42,415 bases of DNA from Bryobacterales bacterium. Lineage in GTDB: Bacteria > Acidobacteriota > Terriglobia > Bryobacterales > Bryobacteraceae. Location: assembly GCA_027324255.1 (NCBI GenBank), contig DAHVTI010000130.1, positions 1 to 42,415 of the forward strand, written 5' to 3'. Both the position numbers and the translations under genes were made by a program. The notes below the pieces were generated by a model, which saw only the letters and a list, made by a program, of their open reading frames with translations, searched no databases and had not been told where the DNA came from. Numbering within the stretch: the stretch's first letter is position 1; each line of letters opens with the position of its first letter. This document shows, in pieces, positions 1-7,915 of this stretch.

Positions 1-180
1 GGCACGGCGATTTCGAAGAGCGCCTCGAGCGTGGGGCGGTCGATCAAAAAGGCGGCCAAATCGGTGGGTGGGGCGATCGGGGCGAAATAGGGTGGATTGG
101 CGGCGGGGCGGGGGAGAAATTCGCTGGAAACTTTTGCGCGCTGTTCTCGTCTTACCGGATGAAGAGAGTCGATGAGCCAT
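1..180 (-). CDS. Possible 5' part of an unidentified minus-strand gene running off the left edge
   Basis: Reading the minus strand from about 180 down to 1, one frame stays open and looks protein-like, with a stretch ending in TDLAAFLIDRPTLEALFEIAV. Third codon positions are mostly G or C in the distal half, as in the real genes of this window. The ORF track does not list it because it has no end inside the window. No ATG or GTG with a Shine-Dalgarno sequence is visible in this frame, so the start is unknown and TTG starts are the only close option. No family is recognised. A plus-strand frame over the same bases is also open, so this is a weak call. Confidence 0.28.
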   Translation of the reverse strand, partial: MAHRLSSSGKTRTARKSFQRISPPPRRQSTLFRPDRPTHRFGRLFDRPPHARGALRNRRA

Positions 181-228
181 TCGGAGGCCGCGAATCGAAG
201 CGGCGCTTCGAAGTCTCTCTCAGTGTCT

Positions 229-268
229 GGGCGGATGCGATTACTCCTCCGGCGTCCGCCCTTTTTTT
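229..268 (+). terminator. Terminator-like hairpin with T7 tract, upstream of tnaA
   Basis: GGGCGGATGC (229-238) pairs with GCGTCCGCCC (252-261) with a single G-T wobble, and seven T follow at 262-268. This is the shape of an intrinsic terminator on the plus strand. No plus-strand gene is visible just upstream, so it may terminate a transcript from outside the window or act as a premature terminator in the tnaA leader. Confidence 0.55.
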
Positions 269-389
269 GCGGGCAGACGGCGCCAGTGGGAACCGGGCGG
301 GAGAGCGGCTCATCCAATTCAGTAGGAGGGCCAGCCGGGGAAGCGGGGCCGGCGTCACTCGGCGGCGCCCGCGCGGCCGCGCTCTCCGG

Positions 390-419
390 GGGCGGACATC
401 CCTCCTCCGGTGTCCGCCC
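390..419 (+). repeat. Second copy of the GGGCGGA palindrome
   Basis: GGGCGGACA (390-398) pairs perfectly with TGTCCGCCC (411-419). The 3' half (CTCCTCCGG, then Y, then GTCCGCCC) is nearly the same as in the hairpin at 229-261, so the two are related copies. The arms are interchangeable, which would permit alternative pairing between copies. It ends 48 bases before the tnaA start and lacks a T tract. Confidence 0.5.
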
Positions 420-467
420 ATTTGTGCCCGCCGCGCCGCGCCGGCGATACACTGAAGCCGGTTTCCC

Positions 468-1814
468 ATGCGCACCATCATCGAACCCTTCCGCATCAAG
501 TCCGTGGAGCCGCTGCACCACACCACGCCGGCGCAGAGGCAGGAGATTCTGGAGCGGGCCGGCTACAACCTGTTCCTCATCGACGCGGCGAACACCCTGA
601 TCGACCTGCTGACGGATTCGGGAACCTCGGCGATGTCCACGGAGCAGTGGGCGGCGCTGATGAGGGGCGACGAGTCCTATGCGGGGAGCGAATCGTACTA
701 CCGGCTGAAGCGGGCCGTGGAGGATCTGACAGGCTTCCGGCACGTGATTCCGACGCACCAGGGGCGGGCGGCGGAGAGGATCCTGTTCACGTGCCTGTGC
801 CGGCGCGGCCACGTGGTGCCGAACAACACGCATTTCGACACGACGCGGGCCAACATCGAGTTCACGGGCGCGGAGGCGCTGGACCTGCCGCTGGAGGAGG
901 CGCGGGACACGCAGTCGCGGCTGCCGTTCAAGGGCGGGATGGACGCGGCGGCGCTGGAGCGGGTGATTGCCGAACACGGCCGCGAACGGATCCCGCTGGT
1001 GATGCTGACGGTGACGAACAACTCCGGCGGCGGCCAGCCGGTGTCGCTGGCCAACATCGAAGCGGTGAGCGGCGTGGCGCGCCGGCACGGCATTCCGTTT
1101 TACCTGGATGCGTGCCGGTTTGCGGAGAACGCGTGGTTCATTCATCAGAAGGAAGCGGGCTACCAGGAGTGGCCGCCGCTGGAAATCGCGAAAAAGATGT
1201 TCTCGCTGGCCGACGGGTGCACGTTTTCAGCCAAGAAAGACGCATTCGCCAACATCGGCGGGCTGCTGTGCACGAACGACGATTCGCTGGCGCGGCAGGA
1301 GAAAGACCTGCTGATTCTCACCGAGGGGTTCCCGACTTACGGCGGTCTGGCCGGGCGGGACCTGGAAGCCATTGCGGTGGGGTTGCAGGAAGTGCTGCAT
1401 CCCGACTACCTGGAGTACCGCATCGCGTCCACGGGCTATCTGGGGCGGCACATCGCGGACCACGGCGTGCCGATTGTGGAGCCGCCGGGCGGGCATGCGA
1501 TCTACATCGACGCGGGGCGGATGCTGCCGCACATTCCGAAGGAGCAGTTCCCGGCGCAGTCGCTGGCGGTGGAGCTGTACCGGCACGCGGGCGTGCGCAG
1601 CGTGGAGATCGGTTCGGTGATGTTCGGCAGCCACGCGCGCAACGAGCTGCTGCGGCTGGCGATTCCGCGGCGGGTGTACACGCAGAGCCACATCGACTAC
1701 GTGGTGGAGGCGATACTCGAGATCAACGCCCGCAAGCAGGAGCTGCGCGGCTACGAAATCACGGCGCAGCCGGAGTTTCTGAGGCACTTTTCCTGCCAAT
1801 TCCGCGCGCTTTAG
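468..1814 (+). CDS. tnaA: Tryptophanase (L-tryptophan indole-lyase)
   Basis: Pyridoxal-phosphate beta-eliminating lyase of 448 residues, about family length, that would split tryptophan into indole, pyruvate and ammonia in the cytosol. The protein follows the tryptophanase/tyrosine phenol-lyase family along its whole length (EPFRIKSVEP at the start, IPTHQGR near 95, the PLP lysine in SAKKDA at K257, LRLAIPRRVYTQ near 395). The residues that separate the two enzymes point to tryptophanase. Asp124 (in FDTTR) replaces the phenol-lyase Thr, Ile381 (in VEIG) replaces its Arg, and His440 (in LRHF) replaces its Phe. No tnaB permease or recognisable tnaC leader is adjacent. Two related hairpins lie in the upstream region. 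The ATG at 468 gives the expected N-terminus, although no strong Shine-Dalgarno sequence is seen. Confidence 0.93.
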   Translation: MRTIIEPFRIKSVEPLHHTTPAQRQEILERAGYNLFLIDAANTLIDLLTDSGTSAMSTEQWAALMRGDESYAGSESYYRLKRAVEDLTGFRHVIPTHQGRAAERILFTCLCRRGHVVPNNTHFDTTRANIEFTGAEALDLPLEEARDTQSRLPFKGGMDAAALERVIAEHGRERIPLVMLTVTNNSGGGQPVSLANIEAVSGVARRHGIPFYLDACRFAENAWFIHQKEAGYQEWPPLEIAKKMFSLADGCTFSAKKDAFANIGGLLCTNDDSLARQEKDLLILTEGFPTYGGLAGRDLEAIAVGLQEVLHPDYLEYRIASTGYLGRHIADHGVPIVEPPGGHAIYIDAGRMLPHIPKEQFPAQSLAVELYRHAGVRSVEIGSVMFGSHARNELLRLAIPRRVYTQSHIDYVVEAILEINARKQELRGYEITAQPEFLRHFSCQFRAL

Positions 1815-1863
1815 CTCCTGTACGCGCTCCGAAAAATGAGATAGACTCAGGCACGGGTATCTT

Positions 1864-3485
1864 ATGCGCGCATTGGGGGTGTTTGCCGTCACGGGATTAT
1901 TGGTGTGCCAGGTGGTGGAGGCGGGCTCCGGCAACGGGGAAATCCGGGCGGGGAGCTGGCGGGGATTGCCGGTGCAGTACCGGACGCTGGACGGCTGGGC
2001 GCTGGTGGAGGGCGACATTCTGCTGGCGCCGGTGAGCGAGATGGAAGGATCTCCGCGCAAGAATGCGGGGGGGCGCGCGGCCTCGGCGACTTCTTCGCAG
2101 TACCTGCTGTGGGCAGGCGGGGTGATCCCGTATGTCATCGATCCGGATCTGCCTGATTCCCAGAGAGTGACGGACGCCCTCCAGCACTGGCAGGACCGGA
2201 CCTCGATCCGCTTCGTGGAGCACACGACGGAGGGCGGCTACGTCACATTCCAGCCAGGCTGGAGCGGCTGCTCCGCCACGGTGGGCAACCGCGGGCCGGT
2301 GTCCGTGGTGAACCTTTCGATGTCGTGCGACACGGTCTCGACCATTCACGAGATCGGGCACGTGATCGGGCTGTTTCATACGCAGTCGCGGCAGGACCGC
2401 GACCTGGCTATCCGGGTTCGTTACGACAATATCGACCGTCTGGAATGGGCTCAATACGACCAGCACATTACCGACGGGCGCGACATCGGGCCGTACGATT
2501 TCGGCTCCATGATGCACTACCCGGCGACCGGGTTCACCAAGAACGGCGAGCGCACCATGCAGACGGTGCCGGCGGGAATTCCCATCGGCGAGGCGCAGGC
2601 CGTGAACGCCCTGGACCGGCAGGCCGTGCAGATTCTCTACGGCAATGCGCTGGGAAAGACGATCATTTCCTCGACGCCGCCGGGATTGCAGGTGCTGGTG
2701 GACGGAGAGCCGTACACGACTCCGGCCGAATTCGATTGGGTGGCGGGAGAGACGCACACGATTGCCGCCCCGGAGTATCAGGGCGGCGCGGCGGATGCCG
2801 GCTTCCGTTATGAGTTCGCCAACTGGACCGACGGCGGCGGCGCCGAGCACAAGGTGACCGTGCAGGAGTCGCCGGCCGTTTTCGACGCCCGGTTCCGGCG
2901 GCTGGTTCGAGTTGCCGCAGCGGTTGAGGCAGGGCCCGAATCGGCGGCCCGCGTGGAGTTCGAGCCTGCGTCCGAGGACGGGTTCTACCTGGAAGGGACG
3001 CGGGTGCGGCTTCGGCCGGTGCCGGGAGAGGGCGAGGCGTTCTTCGAATGGAGGCTGATGAATGGGGAGAAGAGGTGCTCTGCATCGTGCCGGACTCCGT
3101 GCACGAGTCGCCGCTGGCGACAATCGCGATCATCAACGGGCGCATGGGGACCAACTGGGTGGACACGGCGGTGCTCTCACGCAGCCCGGGCGTCTACACG
3201 CTGGATGGTTCGGGCCGGGGACCGGTGCTGGAGCGGGCGGTGATGCCGGGCGAGAGCGTGGAGATCTCCGCGACGGGGCTGGACCCCGAGGGGGAGACGG
3301 TGGTGAGCGTGGATGAGACCGACGTCCGCGCCGATTCCGTGGAGGCCGACGCGGAGCGTCCGGGCATCTTCCGGGTGACGTTCACCGTGCCGGCCGGGAT
3401 TCGCGCCGGGACGGTGCCGCTGTTCCTGCTGTCGGGCGGACGGGCCTCGCAGCCGGATGTGCGGTTGGAGGTGGCGGCGCAATGA
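1864..3485 (+). CDS. Secreted astacin-like metalloprotease with C-terminal Solibacter-type domain; frameshifted
   Basis: Begins with a signal-peptide-like segment (residues 1-20). The zinc motif HEIGHVIGLFH starts at His162, followed by TQSRQDRD, and the Met-turn SMMHY lies at 215-219. These are astacin (M12A) hallmarks, but the Glu that normally follows the third His is Thr here. Beta-rich repeat-like segments follow (about 260-395). The first frame then derails near 3064: it continues to 3243 as nonsense, while the frame at 3048-3485 carries a sensible C-terminus (PGVYTLDGSGRGPV, PGESVEISATGLDP, ending ASQPDVRLEVAAQ) that resembles the TIGR03437 domain of Solibacter proteins. Adding one G to the GGGG run at 3064-3067 restores NGGEEVLCIVPD and joins the two. 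This is either a sequencing homopolymer error, a recent inactivating mutation, or a -1 slip. The coordinates span both parts. Confidence 0.8.
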
Positions 3486-3500
3486 ACCGCCGCGGCGGAG

Positions 3501-5273
3501 TCAGGCGGGGTGGGTGCGGGCGGCGGCGTCGCGGCGGATGAGGCGCGGCAACAGGACCAGCGCGCTGCCGTAGAACAGCAGCGAAAGGACGATGGCGAAA
3601 GTGCGCGCCTGCTGGAAGTCCTGGATGAGCAGCTTGTAGGAGGCGCCGCCGATCATCAGCCAGGCGAACCATTTCAACTCGGGGCGCTGGCTCTTCTGGA
3701 AGAGCAGCGCGGCGGTCATGGCGACGGCGATGAGGACGGCGGTGAGGAGCGTGGGGCAGTAGTCCTGGGTCTCCGGGCCGCCGCCGATGGCGTGGCAGAC
3801 GGGGGCGACGGCGATGGCGCCGACGCCGGCGAGATTCCAGAGGGCGCTGCCGGCGATGAGGACGGCGGCGGAGCGGTAGACGAGGGCGCCGGATTCAGAC
3901 AGGGACGCCGGAGCGGGGGCGCGCAGCAGCAGCACGTAGGCGGCGATGGAAGCGGCGGCGACGATCCAGACGGAGAGGCCGGCAGGCAGAGCCGTGGGGT
4001 GCGCGCCGGAGGTGAAAAAGCGCGTGTTGGCCATGAGAGCCAGGCCGGAGGCGAAGGTGGCCAGGACGAGATAGGCGCCGGCGTGGAGCTTGAGGGTCAT
4101 GCGTCCGGACTCGCGGCCCACCAGGACGAAGAAGATGGCGAGCAGCGACCACAGGGCGACCGCCATCGAGCCGTGCAGGAGCAGCCAGGAGCCGGCCAGC
4201 GCGAGCGCCAGGCCGAAAGTGGCGTAAGTGTGGAAGTTGCGGTCCCTGCCGGCGTGGCGGCCGAGGAAGAAGAACGACACGCCGTAGCAGGCGGCGCCGC
4301 ACAGCACCCAGAAGACGCCGACCGAGAAGACGGCCGCGGGATGGCCCTGCGCCACGGCCAGCGCACCGGCGGAGGAGAGCACGGCGGTGACGGCGCACTG
4401 CGCCACCTCAAAGGCGGCGATGTTGAAGCCACGGCCGAGCGTGCGGACGAAGGTGCTGGCCAGGTAGATGAGGACGAGGGCGATCTGGAGGCCGATGACG
4501 GCATCGCGATTGAGCGCCGGGTAACTGTCTATGCTGCCCGGCGGGCGCGTGGCGACGAAGGTCAGCAGGAGCACGGCGAGATCGGCGAGCGCCGCCACCA
4601 CCCAGCGCTCGCCCAGGTAGTGCTCCAGGCAGGCAGAGGTCTCGACGGCCAGGGCGAGGACGAGCAGGGTGGTGGTGTAGGGCAGCAGGTCGTGCGTCTT
4701 GAGCAGCAGCGCGCCGCCGAGGAACAGGCCGGCGAGAGAACTGATGAGGGCGACGGCGGTAAGGTTCTTGCGCCAGGAGATGCCGAGGCCGAAGACGGCG
4801 AACAGCACCAGGATACCGGCGGTCTGCCAGGAGGTGACAGTGCCGAAGCGCAGGTTTGCTTCCCACAACAGGGGCCCCATGATGAGGACGGAGGTGAGGG
4901 CGCGCAGGCCGACGGTGAGGGTCTCGGAGGCCGGAGTGCGGGCGGCCCAGATGAGCCAGCCGAGGGCGTAGACCAGCCCCAGCCCGACACCGGCGGCGAC
5001 GGGCAGGGAGCCGTTTTCCGTGAACGCGCGCAGCAGGTAGGCGAGCGCGAGGCCGAGCAGCGACTTGCCGATGAGGCCCGTGAGGGCGGCGGTGTCGCCG
5101 AAAGCCGTGGGCTCCAGCGGCGACGGCAACTGCACGGCGGGCGCGGCGGCGGCAGGGCGCGCGGCATCCAGGCCGAGATGGTTTTCGATGGACTCCAAGC
5201 GTTGCTCGAGGCTGCGCACCCGACGGCGCAACTCCTCAACGAGACTGTCGGCAGAGAACGGCGACGGTGTCAT
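3501..5273 (-). CDS. Polytopic membrane protein, DUF2339-like
   Basis: 590 residues. The first 50 contain a short coiled-coil-like stretch (VEELRRRVRSLEQRLESIENHLG) and a proline/alanine linker. The remainder is a long series of hydrophobic helices, well over ten, with short polar loops. This layout (N-terminal coiled coil, then many TM segments) fits the DUF2339 family, whose function is unknown. The start follows GAGGAG, and the gene begins 10 bases after the stop of the NrfD-like gene, so it is probably translated from the same mRNA as the cytochrome/Fe-S/NrfD module. It shows no redox motifs, so its link to the module rests only on position. Confidence 0.7.
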   Translation of the reverse strand: MTPSPFSADSLVEELRRRVRSLEQRLESIENHLGLDAARPAAAAPAVQLPSPLEPTAFGDTAALTGLIGKSLLGLALAYLLRAFTENGSLPVAAGVGLGLVYALGWLIWAARTPASETLTVGLRALTSVLIMGPLLWEANLRFGTVTSWQTAGILVLFAVFGLGISWRKNLTAVALISSLAGLFLGGALLLKTHDLLPYTTTLLVLALAVETSACLEHYLGERWVVAALADLAVLLLTFVATRPPGSIDSYPALNRDAVIGLQIALVLIYLASTFVRTLGRGFNIAAFEVAQCAVTAVLSSAGALAVAQGHPAAVFSVGVFWVLCGAACYGVSFFFLGRHAGRDRNFHTYATFGLALALAGSWLLLHGSMAVALWSLLAIFFVLVGRESGRMTLKLHAGAYLVLATFASGLALMANTRFFTSGAHPTALPAGLSVWIVAAASIAAYVLLLRAPAPASLSESGALVYRSAAVLIAGSALWNLAGVGAIAVAPVCHAIGGGPETQDYCPTLLTAVLIAVAMTAALLFQKSQRPELKWFAWLMIGGASYKLLIQDFQQARTFAIVLSLLFYGSALVLLPRLIRRDAAARTHPA

Positions 5274-5283
5274 CCCATGCTCC

Positions 5284-6453
5284 TCACATCGCTTGCCGCT
5301 CCTCCCACGGGGGCAGCAGCTTGACCAGGACCCACAAGATACCGAGCGGCAGAAGCATCAGCCCAATGCTGGACAGCAGCCCCTCGCGCGCGGCGAATTC
5401 CAGCTTGTACGTGGTGTAGCCGAGATAGCTCTTGGAGAAGAGCTGCCCGCCGATGACCACATTCCAGCGCATGGCGAAGATTCCGATCATGGTCAGCCAG
5501 CCGGCGGTGACGTAGAGGCGGCGCCGGACTGTGCCGCTGAAGCGGCGCAACTGGATGAGGCCCAGCAGCGCCAGGGGCAGGCAGGTTCCGAGCAGGATCT
5601 GCAGAACGACCTGCGAGGTGAACAGACGGGTCTGGACCATGAAGTCGAGGCTGCGGAAGGATTCGTCGGCCTCGTAGATGCGGTGGATGAGGTCCAGCAT
5701 TTCGAGCGAGAAATCGATGAGGAAGACGTAGAAGAGGTAGCGCGCGATGGTGTCCAGGCAGCGCATGTCCACCAGGCGCTTCTGCAGGCGGCAGGAGGCG
5801 TCGTAGATGAGCATGACGGCGGCGATGCCGGAGACCATGGCCGAGAAGAGGAAGACGATGGGCATGAGCGGCGTGGACCACCAGGCGTTGGCCTTGACGG
5901 AGCCGAAGATGAAGCCGACGTAGCCGTGCAGCAGGAACGCCGACGGGATGCCGATGACGGTGATGATGTAGCCCACGCGGTCGTCCACCCGGCGGGCGGC
6001 GGGGCTGACGTTCATCGAACCGAGGGTGAGCGCCTTGTAGACCCAGCGGAGCGCGCCCTTGGAGGATTGGGCGAGAGCGACGATGTCGGCCCGGTAGTCG
6101 AGCCAGATTTCGGCCAGCAGCACGACCATCAGGTACCAGAGGTAGACGAAGCCGAACATGGCCATAGCAGAGGAGCGGTGCGGGGTGAGGTACATCTCGA
6201 AGGACCGCTCCGGGTGACCGAGGTGGAGCTGCAGCGGGAGGGGCGCCACCAGCAGGAAGGCGAGCGCGGTGAGCAGGGCGAGGCGGTAAGTAGGCTTGAC
6301 GGCGGAGACCTGGAAGACGCGCTCGAGCGAGGCCAGGATGAAGGCGCCGGCCACGAGTCCGGTGATGTAGGGGTAGAGAACGATGAGGATGCTCCACTGG
6401 AGTTCCACCTCGTTCGGGTACATGAAGCCTTCGACGCCGGGTATGGTGTGCAT
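5284..6453 (-). CDS. nrfD: NrfD/PsrC-type quinone-interacting membrane subunit
   Basis: Integral membrane subunit of 389 residues of the NrfD/PsrC/DmsC class, which exchanges electrons between the quinone pool and a partner iron-sulfur protein. About eight to ten hydrophobic helices are visible. Family-like features include ILIVLYPYITGLVAGAF in the first helix and PLQLHLGHPER after the second. The ORF track start at 6486 overlaps the upstream gene. The ATG at 6453 is preferred because GAGGAG sits about 11 bases upstream and the protein then begins MHTIPGVEGFMYPNE. It directly follows the four-cluster Fe-S gene, the usual partner arrangement. No molybdopterin or other catalytic subunit is in the operon, so the terminal reaction is unknown. 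Confidence 0.85.
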   Translation of the reverse strand: MHTIPGVEGFMYPNEVELQWSILIVLYPYITGLVAGAFILASLERVFQVSAVKPTYRLALLTALAFLLVAPLPLQLHLGHPERSFEMYLTPHRSSAMAMFGFVYLWYLMVVLLAEIWLDYRADIVALAQSSKGALRWVYKALTLGSMNVSPAARRVDDRVGYIITVIGIPSAFLLHGYVGFIFGSVKANAWWSTPLMPIVFLFSAMVSGIAAVMLIYDASCRLQKRLVDMRCLDTIARYLFYVFLIDFSLEMLDLIHRIYEADESFRSLDFMVQTRLFTSQVVLQILLGTCLPLALLGLIQLRRFSGTVRRRLYVTAGWLTMIGIFAMRWNVVIGGQLFSKSYLGYTTYKLEFAAREGLLSSIGLMLLPLGILWVLVKLLPPWEERQAM

Positions 6454-6469
6454 GGTCAGTTGTCTCCTC

Positions 6470-7219
6470 TCAGCGCACGGCCCCATCGAGTTCCCGATAG
6501 AAGACCTTGGAACGCGTGGCCATGTGCGGCTTCAGCACCTGCACCTTGTTCTTGCGCAGGAATTCGTGCACCGGATCCTGGGGGTTCTTGAGGTCGGCCA
6601 GGGTGCGGGCCTGCGTGGGGCAGGCCTCGCAGCAGGCGGTGGTGAGGCCCTGCGTGATGCGGTGGTAGCAGAGCGAGCACTTGTCCACGGTCTGCCTTTC
6701 GGGATGGATGTAGCGGCAGCCGTAGGGGCAGGCCTGGACGCAATAGCGGCAGCCGAGGCAGTAGGTGGAGTCGACCAGCACGACGCCGTCGGGCGAATCG
6801 AAGGTGGCGCCGACGGGGCAGACCTGGACGCAGGGCGAGTCCAGGCAGTGGTTGCAGAGCTTGGGCACGAAGAACTGCTTGGCGGAGGCGTCCGCGGAGG
6901 GGGGAAAGCCGTTCTTGCCGCCGTCGGGCGAAATGACCTTGGGGTGTTCCTGGCCGGCGCCTTCGATGCCGTAGCGCTCCACCCAGGTGCGGAAGAAGCC
7001 CTCGGGGACGCTGTTTTCGCGCTCGCAGGCGCGCACGCAGTTGCCGCAGCCGATGCACTTGTCGATGTCGATGGTCATGCCCCAGAGGTGCTTGAACGGG
7101 TCATAGCCGGGGGTGGGGGCGGCGGTGGGCGCGGCGGCAGTTTCCGCGGCGGCGGCGGCGGAGCCGAGGATCAGAAACTTTCCGGCGCCTTTCAGGAGTT
7201 CGCGGCGGGATGGGTCCAT
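6470..7219 (-). CDS. Four-cluster 4Fe-4S electron-transfer subunit (NrfC/DmsB type), Tat-exported
   Basis: The ORF track start at 7522 adds about 100 low-complexity residues. The ATG at 7219 is preferred because AAAGGA precedes it and it starts with a twin-arginine-like signal (SRRELLKGAGKFLILG). The 249-residue protein has four cysteine groups, enough for four [4Fe-4S] clusters: CIGCGNCVRAC, CNHCLDSPCVQVCP, CLGCRYCVQACP and CSLCYHR with a later CCEACP. This is the NrfC/DmsB/PsrB pattern of a subunit that wires an NrfD-type quinone subunit to a periplasmic partner. It lies between the tetraheme cytochrome and nrfD with short gaps on both sides, consistent with one operon. Confidence 0.9.
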   Translation of the reverse strand: MDPSRRELLKGAGKFLILGSAAAAAETAAAPTAAPTPGYDPFKHLWGMTIDIDKCIGCGNCVRACERENSVPEGFFRTWVERYGIEGAGQEHPKVISPDGGKNGFPPSADASAKQFFVPKLCNHCLDSPCVQVCPVGATFDSPDGVVLVDSTYCLGCRYCVQACPYGCRYIHPERQTVDKCSLCYHRITQGLTTACCEACPTQARTLADLKNPQDPVHEFLRKNKVQVLKPHMATRSKVFYRELDGAVR

Positions 7220-7235
7220 GGCAGAACCGTCCTTT

Positions 7236-7694
7236 CTAGAGCTTGGGGCTGTGCGGCTGATGGCAGGACTCGCAGGAGTTGCCCGGGTAGTGCTGGCGCG
7301 TGGCCACCTGCTTGAACCAGGCGGGCTTGGCGGTGCTGGCCTCATGGCAGCGGGTGCACAGCGCGGCGATCTGCGGCTTGGGGGGCTTGGCCTTGTCGGG
7401 GTCTTCGGCGTGATTGGCGGCGGGCCCGTGGCAGGCTTCGCAGGACACGGTGCGGTGGCTGCCGGCGTTGCGCGCGGCGACTTCGCCGGTGTGGCAGTCG
7501 GCGCACACGGCCTGCCCGGCATAACGAACCGGCTTCATGCGGTTCTCATCGAGGGCGCCGGCGCGGTAGTGGCCATACAGGCCGAAGCCCGGGGGCACGA
7601 CGGTGCCGCGCAGGATGGCGAAGAGGACCAGCCCCAGGATAAAGACGGCCGCCGGCCGGATGAGATGCGCGGCGTCTTTCCATCGAGTGCCCAA
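7236..7694 (-). CDS. Membrane-anchored tetraheme cytochrome c
   Basis: 152 residues with an N-terminal uncleaved-looking helix (VFILGLVLFAILRG, about 17-30) and four heme-attachment motifs: CADCH, CEACH, CTRCH and CESCH. The protein ends shortly after the last heme (QPHSPKL). Additional His residues spread between the motifs could supply distal ligands. It is likely the periplasmic electron carrier of the module with the downstream Fe-S and NrfD subunits. The only usable start in this frame is TTG at 7694, supported by GTGAGG a few bases upstream. Transcription probably starts from the sigma70-like promoter at 7858-7886, leaving a 5' leader of roughly 150 bases. Confidence 0.88.
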   Translation of the reverse strand: MGTRWKDAAHLIRPAAVFILGLVLFAILRGTVVPPGFGLYGHYRAGALDENRMKPVRYAGQAVCADCHTGEVAARNAGSHRTVSCEACHGPAANHAEDPDKAKPPKPQIAALCTRCHEASTAKPAWFKQVATRQHYPGNSCESCHQPHSPKL

Positions 7695-7857
7695 GTCAGC
7701 CTCACTTCTGCCGTAACGGGGACGGCGCGATTCTATGGGTCGGCGGACAATCGTGTGCCGTCAACGCCAGGGCTGCCGGATTGCCCTTCCTGGCCGCCGT
7801 GCTACCAGTGGCAGCAGCAAGAAGAGGCTTGATCTGAAGTCAAACGTCTGGTAAAGG

Positions 7858-7886
7858 ATATTAGGGTTTTATGGGCTGCTTGTCAA
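7858..7886 (-). promoter_or_regulatory. Near-consensus sigma70-type promoter for the cytochrome/Fe-S/NrfD operon
   Basis: On the minus strand TTGACA (7886-7881) is followed after exactly 17 bases by TAATAT (7863-7858). The predicted start of transcription is near 7851, about 155 bases before the cytochrome start codon. Its -35 box shares bases with the -35 box of the divergent promoter because the sequence CTTGTCAAG is palindromic. Confidence 0.75.
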
Positions 7887-7908
7887 GCATTCCATAAATT
7901 CCTATGCT
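7880..7908 (+). promoter_or_regulatory. Divergent promoter for the HTH regulator gene
   Basis: On the plus strand TTGTCA (7880-7885) is followed after exactly 17 bases by TATGCT (7903-7908). Predicted transcription start is near 7915, about 88 bases before the regulator's ATG. The -35 boxes of this promoter and the opposite one overlap, so RNA polymerase could probably occupy only one at a time. Confidence 0.65.
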
Positions 7909-7915
7909 GTTTTTA

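Noticed and set aside
159-455. 98-codon frame as a tnaC-like leader for tnaA
   Set aside because: It has a single Trp codon, no rho-type boxA/rut features, none of the tnaC pattern, and runs through both hairpins.
468-1814. Identification of the lyase as tyrosine phenol-lyase
   Set aside because: The three positions that define phenol-lyases (Thr, Arg, Phe) are Asp, Ile and His here, as in tryptophanase.
410-2035. 541-codon open frame on the plus strand
   Set aside because: Overlaps tnaA in another frame; Gly/Arg/Ala-rich and without recognisable domains.
3510-5324. 604-codon open frame on the plus strand
   Set aside because: Gly/Glu/Asp-rich antisense shadow of the DUF2339-like membrane protein.
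6470-7522. Upstream extension of the Fe-S subunit to 7522
   Set aside because: The extra 101 residues are Pro/Ala/Arg-rich and overlap the cytochrome gene in another frame; the Tat signal and ribosome site place the start at 7219.
7113-7832. 239-codon plus-strand frame
   Set aside because: Antisense to the cytochrome and Fe-S genes and Gly/Val/Ala-rich.
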